Of a DNA stretch of 64,000 nt, positions 41,967-49,305 are shown piece by piece; position 1 is the stretch's first letter, and each line of letters starts with the position of its first letter. Under the pieces are notes generated by a model, which did not search any database, was not told the DNA's origin, and was given only the letters and a program-made list of their open reading frames with translations. Source of the stretch: Deltaproteobacteria bacterium (GTDB lineage: Bacteria; Desulfobacterota; Syntrophia; Syntrophales; Smithellaceae); contig JAKLGV010000014.1 in the NCBI GenBank assembly GCA_022710585.1, positions 1-64,000 on the forward strand, given 5' to 3'. The translations under genes were made by a program, and so were the position numbers.

Positions 41967-42677
41967 ATGAATTTCTCTATGTGGACATCCAAAGACATTA
42001 AATACTTCTTCTTGAATACCGTCCTTTCATCCTTAATATTTCTCGTGCTCAATCTCTATACCAGGACACTCCGGGTTCAATTTGAAGGAACAGAGCGCAT
42101 CCAGAAGCATCTGGACCAGGGGGGAAGGATCATCATCGCCAGTTGGCATCAGCGGTTTTTCGGCGGCTTTTTTCTGCCCGAAATTTTCAAATGGTCTCCC
42201 TGCATTATGATCAGCCAAAGCCGCGACGGGGAATTCATTTCCAGGGTTGTCCGCCACATCGGCTGGATTCCCGTCCGCGGATCCAGCAGCCGTGGTGGTA
42301 AAGAAGCCCTACGTGTGATGGTCAACGGCGTCAACGAAAACCGTATCGGCGGCCATATCGTGGACGGACCGACCGGCCCTCCCCGGATCATCAAACCGGG
42401 GCTTTTGGCGCTGGCCATGAACGCCGAAGCGTTTATTTCTCCGGGCATCGTCTCTTATGAAAACGCCTGGATTTTCAACAGCTGGGATCATTTTATGGTG
42501 CCCAAACCCTTCAGCAGAGTTCTTTTTCGATTTGGCGCGATATCTTCTGTGCCGAAAACAATAAACGACGGAGAGTTTGAGACATTACGCCGGCAACTGG
42601 AAAATCAAATGATAAAAGAATATGAGGATGCCGACAATTTTTGGACTGCAAAAAAATCCAGCCTCAACCGGTCATAG
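41967..42677 (+). CDS. Lysophospholipid acyltransferase family protein (DUF374)
   Basis: This probable membrane-associated acyltransferase of 236 residues starts with a hydrophobic helix near 10-28. It carries the DUF374-type histidine motif in IIASWHQRFFGG (where PlsC has NHxxxxD), then MISQSRDGEFISRV, GSSSRGGKEALR and DGPTGPPRIIKPG, all typical of the family that resembles lipid A/LPS lauroyl transferases and LPLATs. Likely role: acylation of a lipid A or phospholipid precursor. No clear ribosome binding site precedes ATG 41967. Confidence 0.82.
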   Translation: MNFSMWTSKDIKYFFLNTVLSSLIFLVLNLYTRTLRVQFEGTERIQKHLDQGGRIIIASWHQRFFGGFFLPEIFKWSPCIMISQSRDGEFISRVVRHIGWIPVRGSSSRGGKEALRVMVNGVNENRIGGHIVDGPTGPPRIIKPGLLALAMNAEAFISPGIVSYENAWIFNSWDHFMVPKPFSRVLFRFGAISSVPKTINDGEFETLRRQLENQMIKEYEDADNFWTAKKSSLNRS

Positions 42678-42726
42678 CCGTAAAGAAAAATTTCTGTTGA
42701 AAATTTCAGGGGGCAAAGAGAAGTAT

Positions 42727-43371
42727 TTATCTTGTGCCCGCCATCTGCTTCGCCACGCGCAGGGCCTCGCGAACAAGGAGTTTCGTGGAGTACAGGCCTT
42801 CATGGTCGTCTTTCACGCCAAGCTTTTCACGCTTGTAGGCAAGGTTTTCGTCCCGTCGTCCCGATGCCAGGCCCACGCCGTAAAGCGCTCCCGCCTCGTG
42901 ACATGATGGTGTCAGCATCTCGTGCACCAGGAAAGCGCCGTGAAGACTGGCTAAAGTCGTCTCCATGCCCAGATTCCTGCTCCAGCCGACAGTGAGGGCA
43001 ATACCGACTTTACCTTTAAGGGCCAGGTGTCCATTCTTCCCGAAGGTGAAACAGCGGGTGCGGTCGATGAGACAGGCCATGATTCCCGACAGACGCGAGA
43101 AATACACCGGAGAGCCCAGGATAAGAATGTCACAGTCGAGGATTTTCTGAAGGATCGGCAAGGCGTCATCCTCGATGGAGCAGAACCTGTTTTGGGTCTG
43201 TTTGGTCATGCACCAGTTGCAGTGCCGGCAATCCGCAATGGAGAGGCCTGCAATCGCCACCGCCTCCGTTGATACGCCTTCGGCCCTGAATGCCTCCTCG
43301 AGAGCGTAGTTCAGAAGATAAGCCATATTGCCATTTTTAATCGGGCTCGAGTGGATGCCGAGAACCTTCAA
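42727..43371 (-). CDS. Iron-sulfur flavoprotein (Isf-like)
   Basis: This flavodoxin-fold protein of 214 residues has the FMN loop IHSSPIKNGN at the N terminus and a cluster motif C-x2-C-x2-C-x9-C (DCRHCNWCMTKQTQNRFC). The spacing of the last cysteine is longer than in the two other Isf-like proteins of the window. LGSPVYFSRLSG is the flavin-contact loop. The start is TTG 43371, supported by GGAGGTAAG eight bases upstream; no ATG fits. Probable role: electron transfer or reduction of oxidants or quinones in the cytoplasm. Confidence 0.82.
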   Translation of the reverse strand: MKVLGIHSSPIKNGNMAYLLNYALEEAFRAEGVSTEAVAIAGLSIADCRHCNWCMTKQTQNRFCSIEDDALPILQKILDCDILILGSPVYFSRLSGIMACLIDRTRCFTFGKNGHLALKGKVGIALTVGWSRNLGMETTLASLHGAFLVHEMLTPSCHEAGALYGVGLASGRRDENLAYKREKLGVKDDHEGLYSTKLLVREALRVAKQMAGTR

Positions 43372-43504
43372 TTTCTTACCTCCGTATTTTTTGATGGCTG
43401 ATTGCAGCCCGGCACAAAATCATCAATTAATAAATTTTGCGGGAAATTATCAGCGGTGTTGCCGCTCATTGCAAGTTTTGTTCAGGGCATTTCAATGCCT
43501 AATG

Positions 43505-43629
43505 TAGTGTTACATAAATATTTACAGTATGTCATTTCGAAGCGAAGCGAGAAATCTTAATGATCATAAAAACATAAAAGATATCTCCCGTTGGTCGATA
43601 TGACAAGGTTTCATTGTAACACGACACTA
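43505..43629. repeat. MITE-like dispersed repeat, copy B
   Basis: TAGTGTTACA (43505-43514) and TGTAACACGACACTA (43615-43629) are imperfect inverted ends. The interior matches copy A at 39174-39312, with an added AAGCGAAGCG block. Its last bases supply the TAG stop codon of the universal stress gene. Confidence 0.78.
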
Positions 43630-44478
43630 GCGAACCAACAGAACCGGAATCGGGCTTTTATGGATAACGTGCGATGTGGTGCTCCCGAGGAGCAATTCGC
43701 GCAGACGATTGTGGCCGTAAGCTCCCATGACCATTAATTCCACGGAGCCTTCCCGGATGAATTTAACGATTTCATCCTGTTCTTTACCGGACAGAATGAT
43801 GGTTTCGCAGTCAATCGACGCTCCGTCCGGATCCTGTTGCACGGCCTGTTCGATCTTTCCGCATAAAGCTTCAGCCTTTTTCTCATCCGAACTGATGATG
43901 ACAGCCGTCATCGGCCAAGACGTTTTTTTGGATAAGTTCAAAGAAAGATGCAGGGCTTTGGTCGCCGATTCACTGCCGTCAAAAGCCAGCGCCATGCTTT
44001 CTATCTCCACAAAGTTTTCCGGCGTCACGATGACCGGCTTGCCGGAATTGCGAACAACCGCTTCGGCCACCGAACCCAGCAGACCTCCTTCCTTGAGGTG
44101 AAAGTGTTCTCCTTTTTTCGCCATCAGAATTAAATCAGCGTCGCGTGCTTCTTCAATGATAAGAGTACTGATTTTACCGGTTGCTTTTTTAATTTCGGAT
44201 TTCACGCCGGCTGAATGGCACCGTTCCTGAAATTCCTTCAGGATGACATCCGCCTTGTCCTCCAGAGACTTCTCGATGGCGTCAAAAAAACCTTCATAAG
44301 GAGGCATGCCGACCGTACCGGAGATATCCGTCATCATCGGCCCCTGAATTAACTGAACGTCAATCACATGAAGACCGGTCAGCAAGGCATCCAGTTTTCG
44401 GGCCATATAGATTCCGTAGGCCAGCGCGGTATTGCTGTTGGCGGAACCGTCAACAGGAACGAGAATATTTTTAATCAT
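43627..44478 (-). CDS. Universal stress protein with tandem Usp domains
   Basis: This cytoplasmic protein of 283 residues has two UspA-type domains. The first (1 to about 155) starts KNILVPVDGSANS and contains ADLILMAKKGEH. The second (about 160-283) keeps the ATP-binding signature G-x2-G-x9-GS in MGAYGHNRLRELLLGSTTSHV, split here as GAYGHNRLRE and LLLGSTTS. Tandem Usps modulate stress survival and often bind ATP or AMP. GGGGGAGGTCATC precedes the ATG. Its stop codon is formed by the end of the neighbouring repeat, so the repeat insertion may have changed the C terminus by a few residues. Confidence 0.9.
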   Translation of the reverse strand: MIKNILVPVDGSANSNTALAYGIYMARKLDALLTGLHVIDVQLIQGPMMTDISGTVGMPPYEGFFDAIEKSLEDKADVILKEFQERCHSAGVKSEIKKATGKISTLIIEEARDADLILMAKKGEHFHLKEGGLLGSVAEAVVRNSGKPVIVTPENFVEIESMALAFDGSESATKALHLSLNLSKKTSWPMTAVIISSDEKKAEALCGKIEQAVQQDPDGASIDCETIILSGKEQDEIVKFIREGSVELMVMGAYGHNRLRELLLGSTTSHVIHKSPIPVLLVR

Positions 44479-44501
44479 GATGACCTCCCCCGAAAGAACG
44501 C

Positions 44502-45173
44502 TTATTTTTGCTTCTTATCGAAGTGCTGTAATTCCTGAAGCAGACTGGCAACTTCATGCTCTTCCCAGACCGGCGCGGAACCATCTTCCTCGCTGTCCGT
44601 CGCTTGCGTCCGGGAACTGTTCTCCGTGAAAACAAGAAATTCCCCGATCAGTTTCCCGTTTTTAAAAACGGCTTTTTCTTTCAGTTCACCGCTCTTGAAA
44701 TAGGTACAGTACTCGCCTTCCCTCTTGTCGTTTTTGAACAATCCCTTTTCTTTAATCTGTCCGTTTTTATAGTAGCAGGTATATTCTCCGTCAAATCTGC
44801 CTTTTCTGAACCGCTCTTCCATTTTGAGCTGCCCGATTTTGAAGTAAATCTGATAAAGGCCTTCCAGCCGGCCGTGCCGATAGAACTCTTTTTCTCTGAC
44901 GTTGCCGTTCTCAAAGTAAGACGTATATTCACCCTCCAAACTGTCGTTCACAAAGTTCGCCTTCTCCTTGATATGGCCATCGGGATAGTAAATGACCGCC
45001 GGCCCGTTCCTTTTCCCGTTTTCAAAATGAAGGTGCGAAAGAATCTGGCCGTTTTGATAGTAGGCAAAATATTCACCCTCCAGTTTACCGTCCCGGACAA
45101 ATTTTCTTTCTTTGACCTTTCCCTCGGAGTAAAGAATCGTTTTTTCTTTGAGGGCGGAATCTTTTGGCGCCAT
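44502..45173 (-). CDS. YwqK/MORN-type repeat protein
   Basis: This 223-residue protein is built almost entirely of 23-residue repeats of the type G-x-YxxYYxNGQIxxxxxFxNGKxxG. Seven or more copies are seen (GEYFAYYQNGQILSHLHFEN, GEYTSYFENGNVREKEFYRH, GEYTCYYKNGQIKEKGLFKN and others). Such antitoxin-YwqK/MORN-variant repeats form extended beta-meanders that bind lipids or proteins. There is no signal peptide. The C-terminal 40 residues are acidic and Ser-rich and outside the repeats. AGGAG lies 11 bases before ATG 45173 but only two before ATG 45182, so the later start is chosen. It lies 23 bases upstream of the Usp gene on the same strand, probably one operon. Confidence 0.78.
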   Translation of the reverse strand: MAPKDSALKEKTILYSEGKVKERKFVRDGKLEGEYFAYYQNGQILSHLHFENGKRNGPAVIYYPDGHIKEKANFVNDSLEGEYTSYFENGNVREKEFYRHGRLEGLYQIYFKIGQLKMEERFRKGRFDGEYTCYYKNGQIKEKGLFKNDKREGEYCTYFKSGELKEKAVFKNGKLIGEFLVFTENSSRTQATDSEEDGSAPVWEEHEVASLLQELQHFDKKQK

Positions 45174-45443
45174 GAAGGCCATTTCTCCTGCAATTATTTG
45201 AAATTATTGCATTTCTGCAAAGTCTGGAAATGGTTTTTTTAGAAGCTCATTAACGGATTCGCGTGTTATGTTCAGATTTCCAAGACTTTCTTTTTTTAAA
45301 CAATCATTTATGATAATGCAACTAAAAAGATTTTCTGATGAATAAATTAGTTTAATTTTTTTACGAAAAAAGCTATGAGAAACAGGCGAAAAGATTATTC
45401 ATTCTACTAAAGTAAATTATTGTTATCGTAAAGAGCTGGTTTG

Positions 45444-46637
45444 ATGTTTACGTCTAATCTGGACACAACAAGAGTCGCCATCATCGGCCCCGGCCGTCTG
45501 GGCACCGCCTTTGCCTATAAGTTGGACCGGGACAACAAACGCGTCGAAATTTATTATCACGACGCGGAGGTCTGCAAGACGATCAATACCGATCGTTTGA
45601 ATCCCCTGCATTTGACCGAAGATCTGGCTAACCGGCTGGGGAGTATGGAAAAAGTTCCCCGCTTTTCCGATAAAGTTCGTGCGACCAACGACCTGGAGCA
45701 TATCGTTGAGAACAACGATTTGATTATTCTCGCCATCACGATGAACCGCCTTCCGGAAATGCTCAACTATCTCAAACCGATGATTGATAAAAAAGCGGGG
45801 GATACCTGTCTCATTTCCCCGATCAAAGGCCTGATTTCCGATGAGATCAGCAAGGAGCTGATCACCCCCTCACAGTTAATCAACAACAGCCTGTACAATC
45901 TAAAGCACAAGTATCAGATCGTTTGCGTCGGCGGACCGTTTTTTGATGTGGATATCGCGTTGGGCAATCCGGTCTGCCTGACGGTTGCCGGCAAAAGGCG
46001 CGTGGCCAATCTCGTCCGGGAAGAATTGCTGAAATTCAACCGCAAGGAAATCAATTCCTACTATAATTTTGATATTGTCGGCGTGGAAGCCTGCGGCGCT
46101 TTAAAGAACGTGGTGGCCAATATTAAAGGCCTGGCGGATTCACTACAGCTCGGCGATTCCATTCCCGGCACGATCTTTGCCCGCTCCGGCGTTGAAATAC
46201 GCTCCCTGTCGCGGTTGATGGGCGGAGGGTTTCAGGCCTTCCACAGTCAGGCCGGTGTGGGAGATATGTACGTAACCGTTTCATCCCTGGCCAGTAAAAA
46301 TTACCGGTATGGAAAATTTTTCTACGAACTCTATACCGGTAATCCGATTGAAACGAATCTGCGGGTGCTCGAAAAAATTGACGGCACGCCCGAAGGCCCC
46401 AACACGGTCAGAAACGTGCATAAATATCTAGAGAAGAAAAACATGTACAGCCCGCTCTTCTCTTGCGCCTATCACATTTTCAATGAGGCGGGAGAGAAAG
46501 GTGCCATCCGGGATTTGATTATTCAAGCCTGCCAGTACGACAAGCGCAACAAGGAATATATCGATGCCTTATCCAGAATGATGTACCGCATTCTTCCCAA
46601 CTTCTGGTACCGTCGCGATAAAAGTATGTTCGACTAA
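45444..46637 (+). CDS. GpsA-like NAD(P)-dependent glycerol-3-phosphate dehydrogenase
   Basis: This 397-residue cytoplasmic dehydrogenase has an N-terminal Rossmann motif (VAIIGPGRLGTAFAYKLD). The GpsA landmarks are present in altered form: LISPIKGL with the catalytic-site lysine, GVEACGALKNVVANIKGLAD, and AGVGDMYVTVSSLASKNYRYG. GpsA makes sn-glycerol-3-phosphate for phospholipids. This protein is about 60 residues longer than typical GpsA and several consensus positions differ (GVEACGALKN instead of GVELGGALKN), so it may be a divergent paralogue with another substrate. The preceding codon TTG 45441 is less likely than ATG 45444. Confidence 0.8.
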   Translation: MFTSNLDTTRVAIIGPGRLGTAFAYKLDRDNKRVEIYYHDAEVCKTINTDRLNPLHLTEDLANRLGSMEKVPRFSDKVRATNDLEHIVENNDLIILAITMNRLPEMLNYLKPMIDKKAGDTCLISPIKGLISDEISKELITPSQLINNSLYNLKHKYQIVCVGGPFFDVDIALGNPVCLTVAGKRRVANLVREELLKFNRKEINSYYNFDIVGVEACGALKNVVANIKGLADSLQLGDSIPGTIFARSGVEIRSLSRLMGGGFQAFHSQAGVGDMYVTVSSLASKNYRYGKFFYELYTGNPIETNLRVLEKIDGTPEGPNTVRNVHKYLEKKNMYSPLFSCAYHIFNEAGEKGAIRDLIIQACQYDKRNKEYIDALSRMMYRILPNFWYRRDKSMFD

Positions 46638-46673
46638 CATTTAATGACCCATATTAAACAAAAAAGGATGAAA

Positions 46674-48851
46674 ATGATGAAAACAAGATCTTTTGCAACT
46701 TCTCTGTTATTAGTGGCAACATTCTTCGCTGTTGTCTTTTTGAACAATTGTTCGGACAGCAGCGACTCTGATGATCGTTTCGCCGGGCTCGAAAACCCGC
46801 CCTTGCTGGGCAGCACGGTATCCGGCCCGCATACGCATAATAACGCAACGGGGGTATACTGGAACAAGAAGCTCTGGCTTTTTTATTCTACGGAGGATAG
46901 TTCGAGCAATGAAGTCCACTACAAAACATTTGAAGTCAATGCCAGCGGCGAAAGTAGCATGAAAGACGGGGCGACCAGCTATTTAAATAACAATACGGAA
47001 CCTATCTACAGCAAAGCTTTAACGAATCCGATTGTCGTCAAGAACATTCTCTACCTTTTTTATACCGGGACAAACAACAAGTTGTACTATACCTATCTTA
47101 ATCCGACAGACAGCAAATGGAAAAACAGTAAGATATCGGACAGCTTCCTCGTGGATACCAGCACCCGGTATGCCGCCGTATACAATACGCTCCGCAACTG
47201 GATAGAGATCTACTGGATTCCAAATGACAAAAGCAATGACATTTACTGCTCCCGCCACAGCATCGACAAAAATGGATATATGACCGGAAGCTGGCAGAGT
47301 TCTACTAAGATACTCACCGGCAGCGCTTCGGGGTCACCCCATCTGAGCGCTGTTTTCAGCCAGACCGGAGACACCACGGGACTGACCTATCTGGCATGGG
47401 TCAATGTCAGCCGCAATGCTAGCATCAGCCAGATCCAGTATAACAGTTCCGGGGTCCCTTCGATCCTGAAAACAGATACGATTACCACCTCCCTCTCCAG
47501 CGACAGCAAGGACGGCGTCAGTCTTGTTGATCTTGGTGAGGACCAGATGGTCATGATCTGGAACACGCCCAGTCATCGTTATATCGGCAGAGAGAATTTT
47601 AACAAAAAGCAGGGCACGTGGTCTTCGGCTTCGTCGATCGATGCCGGCAGCACGAACGACTGGATGCCGACCGGTGCTCTCTATTATCAGCCGGCTGCCG
47701 ACAGCAGCGCCTATCCTGACTATAAGAACAATAAATACAGGTATGACGCGGTCTTCTACTACATGCGCGGTGAGTGGGACAACAATCTTGATGCAAGAAG
47801 CACCTGGAAGATAAGCTCGGCAGACCATGTGGGATATTGGAAGCCTGTGTCAGCCACAACAATGGATACCCGCAATATGCTGTACTCACCTTTCTGGCCG
47901 GTGCTCGGCGTCGTGGATGCGCCTCCGTATGTGATGAATGGCGCTGACCTCGGCGCGGACTGGTGCATCAGCGGGTCTGATTGTACAAAAACAGAGTTTG
48001 AAGTCGCGGTAACAAATCAGGATGTGGTCAGCGGCGAAGTCAAAGGCGGGCCTTACATGGAGACGGGGTCACACAGCCCCATCTCATTTGAGCTCAGCGC
48101 AGGCCTGAGTGGTGCTTATGAGAACGGCATATCCTACTCGTATACCCAGACCGATGAGATCGAGGAGACGGTAGAAAGCAAGGGATTTATCTACTACCTG
48201 GCTCCGAAATATATTACCTACCAACTGGAATGGTACAGCCCCAGCGGGACCGCCAGCGGAAATTACACCTATTATGTTGCCATTCCGGAAAAACCTTCTG
48301 TATTGAAGCGGTTCTTTACCGTTGCTGAAGGCGCTGACGGATATGAAAATACGACACAGCCCTTTATCGGAATTCCCGATCATTATTCAACAAATGATTA
48401 TAACAGACTGCTGACATACGACTACACCGGGACGTCAACCGATCCGTCAAAATACACCGGTTTGTTTGACCAGACACAGATACTGACTTGGGGCGGCGGT
48501 TCTCCCGCCACGCCCTCATGGCAGGTCTCGAGTGATACGAGCGTGTCCAAGGGTGCGTATGTTGAGCTCAAGGTCGGCGCCGAATTCAAGAAGGTCCTGG
48601 GCGTCGGTGTGGAAGGCTCCTTTGAAATCCAGACAACCTCATCGGTCAAGAAGGATGTTACGGTTACCATGAGATTTACCAATCCCGAGGCCAAGGTTGC
48701 AGGCGACGTGACACAATTTGATATCATTGCCTACTGGTTAAAGCCTGATGCCAACGCATACTGGATACCAACAGACCGCAAAGGCCTGGGCGACACCCCC
48801 TTCTTTATTACCTACAGCGTGAATAAGAATACGATCGGTATAAAGAAGTAA
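46674..48851 (+). CDS. Large secreted protein, probable lipoprotein, with propeller-like and beta-rich C-terminal regions
   Basis: This 725-residue exported protein is not assigned to a known family. A signal peptide (TSLLLVATFFAVVFLNNC) ends at a cysteine followed by Ser/Asp-rich linker, suggesting a lipoprotein although LNNC is not an ideal lipobox. Residues about 40-400 show repeated blades (LWLFYSTEDSSSNEVHYKTF, ILYLFYTGTNNKLYYTYL, LTYLAWVNVS), like a sialidase or fucose-lectin beta-propeller. Residues about 430-725 are a Ser/Thr-rich beta region (FELSAGLSGAYENGISYSYT, AYVELKVGAEFKKVLGVGVE, GSFEIQTTSSVKKDVTVTMR) with the alternating pattern seen in amphipathic beta-hairpins of aerolysin-type pore formers; this resemblance is only suggestive. 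AAAGG precedes ATG 46674. Confidence 0.7.
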   Translation: MMKTRSFATSLLLVATFFAVVFLNNCSDSSDSDDRFAGLENPPLLGSTVSGPHTHNNATGVYWNKKLWLFYSTEDSSSNEVHYKTFEVNASGESSMKDGATSYLNNNTEPIYSKALTNPIVVKNILYLFYTGTNNKLYYTYLNPTDSKWKNSKISDSFLVDTSTRYAAVYNTLRNWIEIYWIPNDKSNDIYCSRHSIDKNGYMTGSWQSSTKILTGSASGSPHLSAVFSQTGDTTGLTYLAWVNVSRNASISQIQYNSSGVPSILKTDTITTSLSSDSKDGVSLVDLGEDQMVMIWNTPSHRYIGRENFNKKQGTWSSASSIDAGSTNDWMPTGALYYQPAADSSAYPDYKNNKYRYDAVFYYMRGEWDNNLDARSTWKISSADHVGYWKPVSATTMDTRNMLYSPFWPVLGVVDAPPYVMNGADLGADWCISGSDCTKTEFEVAVTNQDVVSGEVKGGPYMETGSHSPISFELSAGLSGAYENGISYSYTQTDEIEETVESKGFIYYLAPKYITYQLEWYSPSGTASGNYTYYVAIPEKPSVLKRFFTVAEGADGYENTTQPFIGIPDHYSTNDYNRLLTYDYTGTSTDPSKYTGLFDQTQILTWGGGSPATPSWQVSSDTSVSKGAYVELKVGAEFKKVLGVGVEGSFEIQTTSSVKKDVTVTMRFTNPEAKVAGDVTQFDIIAYWLKPDANAYWIPTDRKGLGDTPFFITYSVNKNTIGIKK

Positions 48852-48882
48852 TTCGGATCTTCACGTTCCAAGCATAGACGTT

Positions 48883-48925
48883 ATGAGCCCCCTCCGGGAT
48901 TTATCCACACCCGGAGGGGGCTCAT
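48883..48925. terminator. Strong GC-rich hairpin between convergent genes
   Basis: ATGAGCCCCCTCCGGG (48883-48898) pairs perfectly with CCCGGAGGGGGCTCAT (48910-48925) around an 11-base loop. There is no T run, but its position between convergent genes fits a terminator. Confidence 0.65.
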
Positions 48926-48945
48926 TCATAGCGAAGCGTCTGCCG

Positions 48946-49293
48946 TTAAATTTCTTCTTCTCTGACGATTTCCGTTTTGATCATGGTGATGAGTTCCTGA
49001 AAAACAGGCAGAACGTCTTTGCGGAAGCGGCCGGCCACGCAGACATACATAATATCGTCGCCGATCTTGAGATGACCTTCATTGATCCAGACCCGGATAT
49101 CAACAATGCCTTCTTTCTTTTTATATTCGCGAACGGCAGCGGCCAGCTTTGCTTTGTCGTAGGAAAGATTCATGGAGCCAACCTTCCCCCCGTCTTTTGC
49201 CGTGGCCCGAACAATGCCGTTATGCGAGAGAATCATTCCCAGCCTATCCGCCGGCGCTTCCTTTTTTATTTCTTTTATCCATGCGTCAATCAT
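48946..49293 (-). CDS. MoaE-like protein without the usual catalytic lysines
   Basis: This 115-residue protein is related to the large subunit of molybdopterin synthase. The MoaE pattern is visible as GIVRATAKDGGKVGSMNLSY, VDIRVWINEGHLKIGDDIMY and VCVAGRFRKDVLPVFQELI. True MoaE ends with a KxxxPIWKKE active-site stretch and has HRxGxLxxG; here these read IKTEIVREEEI and INEGHLKIG, so synthase activity is doubtful. The genome needs molybdopterin for the formate dehydrogenase, but a separate canonical MoaE would be expected. It is the last gene of a lipid-enzyme operon (12-base gap), an odd setting. Confidence 0.7.
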   Translation of the reverse strand: MIDAWIKEIKKEAPADRLGMILSHNGIVRATAKDGGKVGSMNLSYDKAKLAAAVREYKKKEGIVDIRVWINEGHLKIGDDIMYVCVAGRFRKDVLPVFQELITMIKTEIVREEEI

Positions 49294-49305
49294 AAAACCT
49301 TCCTT

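Noticed and set aside
43627-44478. Fluoride link of the universal stress gene
   Set aside because: Usp genes can occur under fluoride riboswitches in other bacteria, but no aptamer core precedes this one.
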